From Roseitalea porphyridii (GTDB taxonomy: Bacteria > Pseudomonadota > Alphaproteobacteria > Rhizobiales > Rhizobiaceae): a stretch of 64,000 bases of DNA. Position 1 is the stretch's first letter, and each line of letters opens with the position of its first letter. Location: positions 3,435,501 through 3,499,500 of the forward strand of contig NZ_CP036532.1 in the NCBI RefSeq assembly GCF_004331955.1, in the 5' to 3' direction. Below the pieces are notes generated by a model that was given only the letters and a program-made list of their open reading frames with translations, ran no database searches and was not told where the DNA came from. Both the position numbers and the translations under genes were made by a program. Below are positions 26,546 through 37,867 of this stretch, in pieces.

Positions 26546-26633
26546 CGCGTTGTGAGAGACGGTCCGGCCTGATGACAAGCGGCCACGGCTTGCTCTATTC
26601 ACCGTGCACCGTTCACCGATTTCCGAGGCCCCG

Positions 26634-27065
26634 ATGTCGAATTACTGGCTCTTCAAGTCCGAACCGTTCAAATGGTCCTGGGAGCAGCAGAAGGCCAGGG
26701 GCGATGCCGGCGAGGAATGGGACGGCATCCGCAACTACCAGGCGCGCAACAACATGCGGGCCATGAAGCTGGGCGACAAGGCGTTCTTCTACCATTCCAA
26801 CGAGGGCCTCGAGATCGTCGGCATCGTCGAGGTCTCAAAGGAAATCCATCCCGATTCGACCACCGACGATCCGCGCTGGGAATGCGTCGACGTCCGCGCC
26901 GTGTGCGACATGCCCGAGCCGGTCAGCCTGAAGGCGGTCAAGGCCAACCCGAGACTGGCCGACATGGCGCTCGTCACCTCGATGCGCCTTTCGGTGCAGC
27001 CGGTAACCAAAGAGGAGTGGCTCGAAGTGTGCCGCATGGGCGGCCTCGACGATCCGCCGCTGTGA
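26634..27065 (+). CDS. EVE-domain protein
   Basis: A single EVE domain of 143 aa, related to PUA and YTH folds that read modified bases. It starts NYWLFKSEPFKWSWEQQ and continues DGIRNYQARNNMRAMKLGDKAFFYHSN, EIVGIVEVSKE, and the C-terminal LALVTSMRLSVQPVTKEEW-type block, the usual EVE order. Single-domain EVE proteins are common housekeeping neighbours of tsaD-gpsA in Rhizobiales, so no defence role is implied here. The start at 26634 has GAGG 6 bases upstream. Confidence 0.88.
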   Translation: MSNYWLFKSEPFKWSWEQQKARGDAGEEWDGIRNYQARNNMRAMKLGDKAFFYHSNEGLEIVGIVEVSKEIHPDSTTDDPRWECVDVRAVCDMPEPVSLKAVKANPRLADMALVTSMRLSVQPVTKEEWLEVCRMGGLDDPPL

Positions 27066-27138
27066 GGCCGGGCCGCCCGATGCGTCTCAAAAAAGCCCCG
27101 ATCCACGGCGAAATCCGGGAAAAAAGACGGATGGTGTC

Positions 27139-27738
27139 GTGACGGGACGATCGTTCAAGCGATGGCTGGCGCGCGTGCGCCAGGGCCGGGCGGGCATCAC
27201 CGGCCTGTTCTGGCTGTCGGCCGGCGAGACCACCATCCTGCCGATGCCCGTCGAACTGGTGCTGCTGCCGCTGATGCAGTACGCGCGCGACCATGTCTGG
27301 CGCATGGCGACCAGCGTGACGCTCGGCGCGCTGGCCGGCGCGGTGGTCGGCTACTTCATCGCCTATTTCTTCATGGAGGCGGCGGGCAACAGCTTCGTCG
27401 CGCTGGCCGGCTGGCAGGACGAGCAGGCGCGTTTTGCCGAAATGTTCGACCGCTACGGCTTTCTGGCGATCGTGCTTGTCGGCATGCTGCCACCGATCCC
27501 GTTCCAGCTCGCCATCGTTTCGGCCGGCGCGACGGGCTATCCGTTCGCGCTGTTCGTCGCCGCCACGCTGATCGCGCGCGGCACGCGCTATTTCTTCCTG
27601 GCCCTGATGGTGCACCTGTTCGGCGACCATGTCGCCGCCGCCTACGCCAACAATCGCGCCCTTGCGGTCGGCGTGCTGATCGCGCTGTTCTTCGGCGCGG
27701 TCGGCCTGATCGTCTATTTCGAGCGCGGCTTCGCCTGA
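27139..27738 (+). CDS. YqaA/DedA-type (SNARE-associated) membrane protein
   Basis: The 199-aa membrane protein has four or five hydrophobic segments and the VTT/DedA-like core: SAGETTILPMPVELVLLPLM, GALAGAVVGYFIAYFF, and LVGMLPPIPFQLAIVSAGATGYPF with the conserved re-entrant Pro/Gly pattern, then ARGTRYFFLA. Such proteins are linked to lipid-carrier or lipid-scrambling functions in other bacteria. The GTG start at 27139 has only a weak ribosome-binding site. It is convergent with acs, and a strong hairpin overlaps its stop. Confidence 0.78.
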   Translation: MTGRSFKRWLARVRQGRAGITGLFWLSAGETTILPMPVELVLLPLMQYARDHVWRMATSVTLGALAGAVVGYFIAYFFMEAAGNSFVALAGWQDEQARFAEMFDRYGFLAIVLVGMLPPIPFQLAIVSAGATGYPFALFVAATLIARGTRYFFLALMVHLFGDHVAAAYANNRALAVGVLIALFFGAVGLIVYFERGFA

Positions 27739-27760
27739 CGCCCGCAGGGAGCGTCAGGCG
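27732..27760. terminator. Hairpin between the YqaA-type gene and acs (convergent)
   Basis: A perfect 10-bp stem, CGCCTGACGC (27732-27741) and GCGTCAGGCG (27751-27760), with a 9-base loop, includes the YqaA stop codon. It lies between two convergent genes and could act in both directions. It lacks a T run, so intrinsic termination would be inefficient. Confidence 0.5.
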
Positions 27761-27768
27761 CCGGCCGG

Positions 27769-29721
<1,953 letters not shown>

Positions 29722-29867
29722 CGGATTCCTCCACTGGGTTCGGGCGCGCGGCCCCTCATGCTCGGTCCGCCCGGCCTCTCCCGTGACCCGGCGCGTGGGC
29801 CCCGTCTAACGCGAAGCCTCTCTGCGCGTAAATTAGACCATGGACAACCAGCGCGACCGGATCGATC

Positions 29868-30812
29868 CTAGCGGCGCTCCCCGTCCAGCTTCAAGTCGGC
29901 GACCGCCTGCCGCAGCGCGTCGTCGAGCGGCGTGTGCGGCTCGGTGCCGATCAGCGCGGCGAGCTTCGATCCGTCCAGCGAATGCGGCACGTCCCACAGG
30001 TAGCGCATCTTGATCACCTCGCGCAGGACCGGGTTAAAGAGGCCCACGATCCGCAGCAGCCGCCACGGCACCGACCCGGGCTTGAGCGAACGGCCCACCG
30101 CCGCCTCCATGGCAGTGTGAAACTGCGCGCCGGTCACCGTGTGACCCGACAGGTGGAACCGCTCGAACCGGCCCAGTTCCCCGCGCTTTTCGGCGACCGC
30201 CACGAAGGCCGCGCCGAAATCGGGCAGGTAGGCGAACGCGTGCGGCACGTCCAGGCGCCCCGGCCAGACGAACCGGTTCTTGCGAAGATCCTTGGCGATG
30301 ACCAGATCGAGCCAGCTTCCGTCGACCGGCCCGCCGAAGAAGTCGCCCGCGCGCAGCACGATGGTCTGCACGCCCTCGGCCGCGGCGGCGCGGAACTTCT
30401 CCTCGATGTCGACGCGCAGGCGCCCCTTTTCCGTATCCGCCGGCATGGGTGCGTCCTCGGACGTATCCATCCCGATGCCGGTGCCGAAATTGTAGACATT
30501 GCCCGGCAGCATCAGCGTCGCGCCGGCCGCCTTCGCCGCCGCAAGGACGTTCTCGGCCATCGGCACGACGTGCGTGGCCCATTTGTCGTAGGTCGGGTTG
30601 AGCGCATGCAGGACCACGTCCGCCCCGGCGCAGGCGTCGATCATGGCCTGGCGATCGAACGCGTCGGCCTCGACCGGCTCGACGCCCTGTGGCAGACGCT
30701 TCAGCTTTTCGCCGCGCGCGATGCCGCGCACGGTCCAGCCGGCGGCGACGAAGGCGCGTGCGGCGTTGAAGCCGATGCGACCGGCCGCGCCGGCAATGAC
30801 GATGGTGCTCAT
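29868..30812 (-). CDS. NAD-dependent epimerase/dehydratase family protein
   Basis: The 314-aa Rossmann-fold protein has an N-terminal nucleotide-binding GAAGRIGFNAARAF (GxxGxxG). It belongs to the extended or atypical short-chain dehydrogenase group: DVVLHALNPTYDKW, NVYNFGTG where the YxxxK motif is not clear, and LRAGDFFGG. The loss of an obvious catalytic Tyr-Lys pair argues for an NmrA-like or atypical SDR whose reaction I cannot name. It is divergent from the LysR gene across about 98 bases and is its likely target. Confidence 0.72.
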   Translation of the reverse strand: MSTIVIAGAAGRIGFNAARAFVAAGWTVRGIARGEKLKRLPQGVEPVEADAFDRQAMIDACAGADVVLHALNPTYDKWATHVVPMAENVLAAAKAAGATLMLPGNVYNFGTGIGMDTSEDAPMPADTEKGRLRVDIEEKFRAAAAEGVQTIVLRAGDFFGGPVDGSWLDLVIAKDLRKNRFVWPGRLDVPHAFAYLPDFGAAFVAVAEKRGELGRFERFHLSGHTVTGAQFHTAMEAAVGRSLKPGSVPWRLLRIVGLFNPVLREVIKMRYLWDVPHSLDGSKLAALIGTEPHTPLDDALRQAVADLKLDGERR

Positions 30813-30910
30813 ATTGGTTCTCCTTCTCGGATCGTGTTGTCGGAACCGGTATGAGCCCTTCCCTTACGTATCGATAGACCAGATTGCGGATGTTTGGTAT
30901 TCATTGGTGG

Positions 30911-31942
30911 ATGGAACATCTTCGCTTCGACTGGAACCTGGTTCGCAGCTTCCTCGCCGTGATCGAGGCGGGTACGCTGAGCGGCGCGGCGCGCGCGACC
31001 GGCGTGTCGCAACCCACGCTCGGCCGCCACGTCGCCGAACTCGAGGCGCAGACGGGCCTCGTCCTGTTCGGACGGGGCCGGGCCGGCATGGTCCCGACCC
31101 AGGCCGCGCTGCGGCTGGCCGAGGAGGCGACCGCGATGCGCGACAGCGCCGCCGCCTTCGCCATGGCGGCCGCCGACCAGGAGACCCGGGTCGAGGGCGT
31201 CATCCGGATCACCGCCAGCCGCGTCATGTCGACCTACGTTCTGCCGCCGCTGCTGACCGATCTGCACCGCGCCGAGCCGGCGCTCGAGATCGAACTGGCG
31301 CCGAGCGACGCGATCGCCAACCTGCTCGCGCGCGATGCCGACATCGCCGTGCGCATGGCCCGGCCGACCCAGAACGACCTGATCGCACGCAAGGTGGGCG
31401 ATTTCGCCATGGGCGCGTGGGCGCATCCGGACTATCTGTCGCGCGCCGGCACGCCCGCCGATCTGGACGCCCTGTTCCGGCACACGCTGATCGGCTACGA
31501 CCGGTCGGACCTGATCGAACGGGGCATGCGGCGCCTGATCGGCTACTATGACCGTTCGGCGTTCCACATCCGCACCGACGACCAGATCGCCTACTGGGAG
31601 CTGGTCAGGGCGGGCGCCGGCATCGGCTTCGGTCCGATCCACGTGGCGCGGCGCTCGGGTGAACTGGTTCGCGTCCTGCCCGAACTGGCCATCGACCCGC
31701 TGCCGGTCTGGCTCGCCTCGCACCGCGAACTGCGCCACAGCGCAAAGGTGCGGCGGGTCTACGACTTTCTTGCCGAGGCGCTGTCGGCCCTGCCGCTCGA
31801 TCGCGACGGCAGTCCGGGAACGACCAGTCCGGCGAGAGCGACCGCGACGACGACCACGCCCCACGCCGCGAACACGACCGCGAGCGAGAACGCGTCGGCG
31901 ACCGCACCGACGAAGGCGGGCACGAACAGAAGGCCGGCATAG
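30911..31942 (+). CDS. LysR-family transcriptional regulator
   Basis: DNA-binding regulator with an N-terminal winged helix-turn-helix (FDWNLVRSFLAVIEAGTLSG, then ARATGVSQPTLGRHVAELE) and a periplasmic-binding-like effector domain through about residue 295. I use the ATG at 30911 (MEHLRFDWNLV), the usual start for this subgroup. ATG 30890 and TTG 30884 are in frame upstream. The C-terminal 45 or so residues are low-complexity Thr/Ala-rich and run 184 bases antisense into the convergent MFS gene, so they are probably a late stop-codon loss rather than a domain. Likely regulates the divergent epimerase gene. Confidence 0.83.
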   Translation: MEHLRFDWNLVRSFLAVIEAGTLSGAARATGVSQPTLGRHVAELEAQTGLVLFGRGRAGMVPTQAALRLAEEATAMRDSAAAFAMAAADQETRVEGVIRITASRVMSTYVLPPLLTDLHRAEPALEIELAPSDAIANLLARDADIAVRMARPTQNDLIARKVGDFAMGAWAHPDYLSRAGTPADLDALFRHTLIGYDRSDLIERGMRRLIGYYDRSAFHIRTDDQIAYWELVRAGAGIGFGPIHVARRSGELVRVLPELAIDPLPVWLASHRELRHSAKVRRVYDFLAEALSALPLDRDGSPGTTSPARATATTTTPHAANTTASENASATAPTKAGTNRRPA

Positions 31943-32991
31943 CCGAAGGTGGTGATCACGCCGATCGAGACGGCCGGCGGCAGGCCTTGATAGGCGCCGG
32001 CGGCCGAGAACATGATCGGCGCCAGATTGGCCATGCCGATCCCCGCGACCAGAAAGGCGAGGCAGGCGAAGACGAAGCCCGGCGCCATGCCGGCGGCGAC
32101 GAGCCCGGTCGCAGCCAGCAGCGCGCTCGCCACGAACATCGGCCGGTCGCCGAAACGGCCACGCAGGCTGTCCCCGGTAAGCCGCATCGTCGCCATGGTG
32201 GCCGAGAAGGCGGCATAGGCATAGCCGCTGACCACCAAAGGCGCGCCCAGTTCCTCGCGCAGATACAGCGCGCTCCAGTCGATGACCGTGCCCTCGGGCG
32301 CATAGGCCAGCAGCGTGACCAGGCCGAGCACGTAGATGCCCGGCGACCGGGGCAAGCCCCGCCATCCGCCAGAACCGGTGCTCTGGCGCATCGCCGCGTC
32401 GTCGGGCCGGTAGTGACCGAAGGCCCAGACCGCCAGCACCAGGACGATCGCGCCGACGATCAGCGCGTGGCCCATCTCGCCGAAGGCGGCGATCATCGCG
32501 CCGCCGGTGAGGCCGCCGGCCACCCCGCCCAGCGACCAGAAGCCATGGAACGAGGACATCACCGGCCGACCGAGCGCGCGCTCGACGCCGATGCCGTTGG
32601 CGTTCATCGCATTGTCCATCGCGCCCAGGAACACGCCGAGCCAGAGCAGCGCCAGCGCCGCCGCGGGCAGCGAAGGCGCCAGCGTCAGCAGCACCAGCGA
32701 CGGCGCCAGCAGGACCGAGGTCCAGCGCACCACGGCGACCGAGCCGATGCGGGTGACCATCCATGCCCCGCCGATCAGCGCGAACACCGCGCCGATGCCG
32801 AACAGCACGATCAGACGCCCCAGCACGGCCTCGGAGATGCCGAGCCGCTCGACCAGCACCGGGATCTTCGTCGCCCAGTGGCCGACCATGAAGCCGTTGA
32901 CGAAGAACGCCGCGTACACCGCCAGCCGCGCCAGGTGCAGGCGCCGGGCATCGCGCGGTGCGCCGGCTTCGGTGTGTTGAACGGTCGACAT
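31759..32991 (-). CDS. MFS transporter (YbjJ-like)
   Basis: The 410-aa protein has about twelve transmembrane segments, beginning RLAVYAAFFVNGFMVGHW. It contains MNANGIGVERALGRPVMSSFHGFWSLGG, a hallmark of the YbjJ/sugar-transporter-like MFS subgroup. The ligand is unknown. The ATG at 32991 has GGAG 6 bases upstream and is preferred over one 51 bases earlier. Its 3' end overlaps the convergent LysR gene by 184 bases. The overlap encodes the last membrane helix and tail here, so this frame is the conserved one. Confidence 0.78.
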   Translation of the reverse strand: MSTVQHTEAGAPRDARRLHLARLAVYAAFFVNGFMVGHWATKIPVLVERLGISEAVLGRLIVLFGIGAVFALIGGAWMVTRIGSVAVVRWTSVLLAPSLVLLTLAPSLPAAALALLWLGVFLGAMDNAMNANGIGVERALGRPVMSSFHGFWSLGGVAGGLTGGAMIAAFGEMGHALIVGAIVLVLAVWAFGHYRPDDAAMRQSTGSGGWRGLPRSPGIYVLGLVTLLAYAPEGTVIDWSALYLREELGAPLVVSGYAYAAFSATMATMRLTGDSLRGRFGDRPMFVASALLAATGLVAAGMAPGFVFACLAFLVAGIGMANLAPIMFSAAGAYQGLPPAVSIGVITTFGYAGLLFVPAFVGAVADAFSLAVVFAAWGVVVVAVALAGLVVPGLPSRSSGRADSASARKS

Positions 32992-33078
32992 GACGGGCTC
33001 CGGGCAAGCGGCTCTTGGTAGTCCAGATCGCGCGCGGTTCAAAGCTTTGACGCGCTGGCGGCAAACAATTTTCGCGGC

Positions 33079-33963
33079 TCAGAAGTCGTAAAGCCGAGCC
33101 GGATTGTCGACGAGGATGCGCCGGCGCGTCGCCGTGTCTGTGACCACCCGCAGGAACGCGTTCAAGAGCGCACCCGCATCGGGCATCTTCGCATCGGCCA
33201 GCATCAGATGCGGCCAGTCGCTGCCCCAAAGGCATCGCTCCGGGTTGGCCCGGACCAGCGCGGTGACGAGCGCATCGGTCGCCTCGTAGGGCGCGTCGGC
33301 GAGCCGGTAGAGCCCCGAGAGCTTCACGAAGGCCTTGCCGTCGGCAAGGAGCGCGCACAGACGCCGGAAACCGGGCTCGTCGGGACCCGCCGCGACGTCG
33401 GGCCAGCCGATATGGTCGAAGACGACAGGCACCGGCATGGCGCGCACGCCGTCCTCGAGTTCGGCCATGTGCCGGTGCGCGTTCATCAGCATCTGCACAT
33501 GCATGCCGCGCGCCTTCAGCCGGTCGGCCATGGCGGTCACCCCGCCCCAGCTCAGCACGCCGCCATGAACGTAGTTGAGCCGCACGCCGCAAAGGCCGGC
33601 TTCGGCGAGCGCGTCGAGTTCGGCGTCCCCGGCTCGGTCGTCGACCAGTCCGATGCCGCGCGCCCGGTCGCGGCCGAGCCGCGCGACCGCGGCCTTGGTC
33701 ACCGCGTTGTCGGCCCCGTAGAGGATCGAGTGGACCACGACCACGCGGTCGATGCCGAGCACTGCCATGTGCCGCTCGTAAAGACCGATCCAGTCCTCGA
33801 ACCGCGGACCGGGAGCGGGGTCCTCGACGCGGCCGTCCCAGAGCGGAAATTCCCCCGGGCCCGCCACCATGTGGATGTGGGCGTCGCACGCCCCGGCCGG
33901 CAGCGCCCGGTCCGGCGCGGCCGGTTCCGCGACCGGCATCTGCGCCTTCGGCTTGTCGGTCAT
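33079..33963 (-). CDS. Amidohydrolase-superfamily hydrolase (COG3618, LigI-like)
   Basis: The 294-aa TIM-barrel protein has metal/catalytic motifs ACDAHIHMVAGP at the N-terminus, VFDHIGWPD and the C-terminal LWGSDWPHLMLA aspartate. This pattern is that of 2-pyrone-4,6-dicarboxylate lactonase and related lactonases, so a lactone or cyclic-ester substrate is likely, but which one is not clear. There are no aromatic-degradation genes beside it. The ATG at 33963 has GGAG 5 bases upstream. It is divergent from pyc. Confidence 0.78.
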   Translation of the reverse strand: MTDKPKAQMPVAEPAAPDRALPAGACDAHIHMVAGPGEFPLWDGRVEDPAPGPRFEDWIGLYERHMAVLGIDRVVVVHSILYGADNAVTKAAVARLGRDRARGIGLVDDRAGDAELDALAEAGLCGVRLNYVHGGVLSWGGVTAMADRLKARGMHVQMLMNAHRHMAELEDGVRAMPVPVVFDHIGWPDVAAGPDEPGFRRLCALLADGKAFVKLSGLYRLADAPYEATDALVTALVRANPERCLWGSDWPHLMLADAKMPDAGALLNAFLRVVTDTATRRRILVDNPARLYDF

Positions 33964-34075
33964 GTCAGCTCCGTTCGTCTGCGCAGACGCAACCCATCCG
34001 TGTTTGCGCCGCACAATGCGAACCGCTAAACAGGCCCGGTTGCTTTTCTGCATTTCATAATCGGGGACATCGATC

Positions 34076-37000
34076 GTGGCCATCAAGAAACTGCTCGTCG
34101 CCAACCGGTCCGAGATCGCAATCCGCGTTTTGCGCGCCGCCAACGAACTGGGCATGACGACGGTCGCCATCTGGGCCGAGGAAGACAAGCTGTCCCTGCA
34201 CCGGTTCAAGGCCGACGAGAGCTATCAGGTCGGCCGGGGCGGGCACCTCGACAAGGACCTCGGCCCGATCGAGAGCTACCTGTCCATCGACGAGGTGATC
34301 CGCGTCGCCAAGCAGTCCGGCGCCGACGCGATCCATCCCGGCTACGGGCTTCTTTCGGAAAGCCCCGAATTCGTCGACGCCTGCGACGAGGCCGGCATCA
34401 TCTTCATCGGCCCCACCGCCGGGACGATGCGCGCGCTCGGCAACAAGGTCTCGGCCCGCAACATTGCCGTCGATGCCGGCGTGCCGGTCGTGCCGGCGAC
34501 CGGACCGCTTCCCGACGACATGGACGAGGTCAGAAAGCTCGCCGCCGAGATCGGCTTTCCGGTGATGCTGAAGGCCTCCTGGGGCGGCGGCGGGCGCGGC
34601 ATGCGCGCCATCCGCGCCGCAGAGGATGTCGAGCGCGAGGTGACCGAGGCCAAGCGCGAGGCCAAGGCGGCCTTCGGCAAGGACGAGGTCTATTTCGAAA
34701 AGCTGATCGAGCGCGCCCGCCACGTCGAGGTGCAGGTGCTGGGCGACACGCACGGCAACATCGTCCATCTGTTCGAGCGGGACTGCTCGATCCAGCGGCG
34801 CAACCAGAAGGTGGTCGAGCGCGCGCCCGCCCCCTATCTCGACGACGCCCAGCGCAACGAGCTGGCCGAATACGCCATGAAGATCGCCCGGGCGACCGAC
34901 TATCGCGGCGCCGGCACGGTCGAATTCCTGATGGATGCCGACAGCGGCAATTTCTACTTCATCGAGGTCAATCCGCGCATCCAGGTCGAGCACACCGTGA
35001 CCGAGGAGGTCACCGGCATCGACATCGTCAAGGCGCAGATCAGGATCCTGGAAGGCGAGACGATCGGCCAGCCCGGCTCCGGCGTTCCGGCGCAGCACGA
35101 CATCACGCTGCACGGCCATGCCCTGCAGTGCCGGATCACCACCGAGGACCCCGAGCAGAACTTCATTCCCGATTATGGCCGGATCACCGCCTACCGGGGC
35201 GCGACCGGCTTCGGCATCAGGCTCGACGGCGGCACCGCCTATTCGGGCGCGGTGATCACCCGCTTCTACGATCCGCTTCTGGAAAAGGTCACCGCCTGGG
35301 CGCCGACGCCCCAGGAGGCCATCGACCGGATGGACCGGGCCCTGCGCGAATTCCGCATCCGGGGCGTGGCCACCAATCTGACCTTTCTCGAGGCGATCAT
35401 CGGCCATCCCGATTTCCGGTCCAACAGCTATACGACCCGCTTCATCGACACGACGCCGGAACTGTTCACCGCCGTCAAGCGGCAGGACCGGGCGACCAAG
35501 CTTCTGACCTATCTGGCCGACGTCACCGTCAACGGCCATCCGGAAACCAAGGGCCGGCCGAAGCCGCCCGCGCACGCCGCCCCGCCCGAACCGCCCTTCC
35601 ATGGCGGCCCGGTGCCCGAGCGCGGCACCAAGCAGATGCTCGACGAGATGGGCCCGGCGAAGTTCGGCCAGTGGCTGCGCGAGCACGATCCGGTGATGAT
35701 CACCGACACCACCATGCGCGACGGCCATCAGAGCCTGCTCGCAACGCGCATGCGCACCTATGACATGGCGCAGATCGCCGGCACCTATGCGCGTGCGCTG
35801 CCGAACCTTCTGTCGCTGGAATGCTGGGGCGGAGCGACCTTCGACGTCTCCATGCGGTTCCTGACCGAAGACCCGTGGGAACGGCTGGCGCTGATCCGCG
35901 AGGCGGCGCCCAACATCCTTTTGCAGATGCTGCTGCGCGGCGCCAACGGCGTCGGCTACACCAACTATCCCGACAATGTCGTCAGGCACTTCGTGCGCCA
36001 GGCAGCGGCCGGCGGCATCGACCTGTTTCGCGTGTTCGACTGCCTGAACTGGGTGCCGAACATGCGCGTCGCCATGGACGCGGTCGCCGAAGAGGACAGG
36101 ATCTGCGAGGCGGCGATCTGCTACACCGGCGACATCCTCAATTCGGCGCGGCCCAAATACGACCTGAAATATTATGTCGCCATGCTCAAGGAGTTGGAGG
36201 CGGCCGGCGCGCACATGATCGCCATCAAGGACATGGCCGGCCTGCTCAAGCCGGCCGCCGCCTCGGTCCTGTTCAAGGCGCTGCGCGAGGAAACCGACCT
36301 GGCGCTGCATTTCCACACGCACGACACGTCGGGCATCGCCGCTGCCACCATCCTTGCCGCGATCGATGCGGGCGTCGATGCGGTCGATGCGTCGATGGAC
36401 GCGCTGTCCGGCCTGACGGCGCAGCCCTGCCTTGGTTCGATCGCCGAGGCGCTGACCGGGACGAGGCGCGATCCCGGCCTCGATCCGGAATGGATCCGGC
36501 GCATCTCGTTCTACTGGGAGGCGGTGCGGCACCAGTACGCGGCGTTCGAGAGCGACCTGAAGGGCCCGGCCTCGGAGGTCTACCTGCACGAGATGCCCGG
36601 CGGCCAGTTCACGAACCTGAAGGAACAGGCGCGCTCGCTGGGTCTGGACACGCGCTGGCACGAGGTGGCGCGCGCCTATCACGACGTCAACATGATGTTC
36701 GGCGACATCGTCAAGGTGACGCCGTCCTCCAAGGTGGTCGGCGACATGGCGCTGATGATGGTCAGCCAGGACCTGACCGTCGCGGACGTCAAGAACCCGC
36801 AAAAGGACATCGCCTTCCCCGATTCGGTCGTCTCGATGATGCGCGGCGATCTCGGCCAGCCGCCGGGCGGATGGCCCACCGACATCCAGACCAAGGTGCT
36901 CAAGGGCGAACAACCCTATACCGACGTGCCCGGCTCGCTGCTGGCGCCCGAGGACATGGAGGCGCGCCGCGCCGAGATCGAGGAGAAGATCGGCCGGCAG

Positions 37001-37540
37001 GTGAACGAGTACGAGTTCGCCGCCTATCTGATGTATCCCAAGGTGTTCACCGATTTCGCGCTCGCCCAGGACAAGTACGGCCCGGTCAGCAATCTGCCGA
37101 CGCCGAACTATTTCTACGGCCTGCCGGCCGGCGAGGAGATCCTGGTCGACATCGAACGCGGCAAGACGCTGGTGATCCGGTGCCTTGCGATCGGCGAGCC
37201 GGACGACAAGGGCATGGTCACCGTGTTCTTCGAACTCAACGGCCAGCCGCGCCGCGTCAAGGTGCCCGACCGGGTGCATGGCGCCGAAAGCTCGGTCGCC
37301 CGCCGCAAGGCCGAGGACGGCAACGCCGCCCATGTCGGCGCGCCGATGCCCGGCGTGATCTCGACCGTCTCGGTCGCCTCCGGACAGGAGGTCAGGAAGG
37401 GCGACGTGCTGGTCTCGATCGAGGCGATGAAGATGGAGACCGCGCTGCACGCCGAGCGCGACGGCACCGTCTCCGACGTGCTGGTCAAGGCCGGCGACCA
37501 GATCGACGCCAAGGACCTTCTGGTGATCTATGCGGGGTAG
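34076..37540 (+). CDS. pyc: Pyruvate carboxylase
   Basis: Carboxylates pyruvate to oxaloacetate, the main anaplerotic step, using biotin and ATP. The 1154-aa protein is full length. The biotin carboxylase ATP-grasp domain covers residues 1-450 (KKLLVANRSEIAIRVLRAA; LKASWGGGGRGMR). The carboxyltransferase TIM barrel lies around 540-810 (TDTTMRDGHQSLLATRMRT; the carboxylated-lysine region AIKDMAGLLKPAA). The C-terminal biotinyl domain has Lys1119 in EAMKMET. The GTG start at 34076 follows CGGGGA 9 bases upstream. Immediately downstream lies the promoter of an antitoxin gene. Confidence 0.96.
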   Translation: MAIKKLLVANRSEIAIRVLRAANELGMTTVAIWAEEDKLSLHRFKADESYQVGRGGHLDKDLGPIESYLSIDEVIRVAKQSGADAIHPGYGLLSESPEFVDACDEAGIIFIGPTAGTMRALGNKVSARNIAVDAGVPVVPATGPLPDDMDEVRKLAAEIGFPVMLKASWGGGGRGMRAIRAAEDVEREVTEAKREAKAAFGKDEVYFEKLIERARHVEVQVLGDTHGNIVHLFERDCSIQRRNQKVVERAPAPYLDDAQRNELAEYAMKIARATDYRGAGTVEFLMDADSGNFYFIEVNPRIQVEHTVTEEVTGIDIVKAQIRILEGETIGQPGSGVPAQHDITLHGHALQCRITTEDPEQNFIPDYGRITAYRGATGFGIRLDGGTAYSGAVITRFYDPLLEKVTAWAPTPQEAIDRMDRALREFRIRGVATNLTFLEAIIGHPDFRSNSYTTRFIDTTPELFTAVKRQDRATKLLTYLADVTVNGHPETKGRPKPPAHAAPPEPPFHGGPVPERGTKQMLDEMGPAKFGQWLREHDPVMITDTTMRDGHQSLLATRMRTYDMAQIAGTYARALPNLLSLECWGGATFDVSMRFLTEDPWERLALIREAAPNILLQMLLRGANGVGYTNYPDNVVRHFVRQAAAGGIDLFRVFDCLNWVPNMRVAMDAVAEEDRICEAAICYTGDILNSARPKYDLKYYVAMLKELEAAGAHMIAIKDMAGLLKPAAASVLFKALREETDLALHFHTHDTSGIAAATILAAIDAGVDAVDASMDALSGLTAQPCLGSIAEALTGTRRDPGLDPEWIRRISFYWEAVRHQYAAFESDLKGPASEVYLHEMPGGQFTNLKEQARSLGLDTRWHEVARAYHDVNMMFGDIVKVTPSSKVVGDMALMMVSQDLTVADVKNPQKDIAFPDSVVSMMRGDLGQPPGGWPTDIQTKVLKGEQPYTDVPGSLLAPEDMEARRAEIEEKIGRQVNEYEFAAYLMYPKVFTDFALAQDKYGPVSNLPTPNYFYGLPAGEEILVDIERGKTLVIRCLAIGEPDDKGMVTVFFELNGQPRRVKVPDRVHGAESSVARRKAEDGNAAHVGAPMPGVISTVSVASGQEVRKGDVLVSIEAMKMETALHAERDGTVSDVLVKAGDQIDAKDLLVIYAG

Positions 37541-37541
37541 C

Positions 37542-37570
37542 TTGTTGCCCGACAGGTCGCCCCCTATGAT
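37542..37570 (+). promoter_or_regulatory. Promoter for the lone FitA-like antitoxin
   Basis: TTGTTG (37542-37547), a 17-base spacer and TATGAT (37565-37570) form a good sigma-70-type promoter starting directly after the pyc stop. Inverted CCCC and GGGG flank the -10, giving a possible operator. Predicted transcription start is near 37577, leaving a leader of about 25 bases with a GGAGG site. Confidence 0.5.
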
Positions 37571-37601
37571 GGGGTGAGACCCGTTGGCGATGGAGGTGCC
37601 A

Positions 37602-37862
37602 GTGGCAGACATCGTGATCCGCGACGTTCCGGAGCATATGCGTGCCGATCTCGAGGCGCGCGCCCGCCAGAGTGGGCGGAGCCTGTCCGACGAGGCCAAG
37701 GCTCTGCTGGATGATGTCATCGAGGCGGGCCGCGCTCGGCAGGCCGGGCAGCACAACGCATTCGACGCGCTGCGTGAAGCCTTTGAAGGTGCATTCATGA
37801 CCGACGAGGAACATGCCGACTTCATGCAGGCGGTCCAGGAGATGCGCCGCGAGGTCCGCTGA
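37602..37862 (+). CDS. FitA-like antitoxin, no partner toxin (orphan)
   Basis: An 86-aa Arc/MetJ ribbon-helix-helix protein: VADIVIRDVPEHMRADLEARA, then RQSGRSLSDEAKALLDDVIEAG, the canonical FitA layout of a DNA-binding strand plus two helices. An acidic tail follows (FEGAFMTDEEHADFMQAV) that would bind a PIN toxin. No toxin gene follows. Instead a second FitA-like gene starts 40 bases on. GTG 37602 is chosen because GGAGG lies 5 bases upstream; earlier in-frame ATG and TTG codons overlap that site. It may be the remnant of a duplicated module or an anti-addiction antitoxin for the next locus. Confidence 0.72.
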   Translation: MADIVIRDVPEHMRADLEARARQSGRSLSDEAKALLDDVIEAGRARQAGQHNAFDALREAFEGAFMTDEEHADFMQAVQEMRREVR

Positions 37863-37867
37863 GATCA

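Noticed and set aside
26634-27065. EVE-domain gene as a defence or restriction component
   Set aside because: It is a stand-alone domain beside tsaD and gpsA, with no methyltransferase, McrBC or nuclease partner, which fits the housekeeping form.
34055-37825. A very long open frame on the minus strand opposite pyc
   Set aside because: It mirrors pyc in the antisense frame, as is common in GC-rich coding DNA. Its translation has no recognisable domains, while the plus strand encodes a full pyruvate carboxylase.
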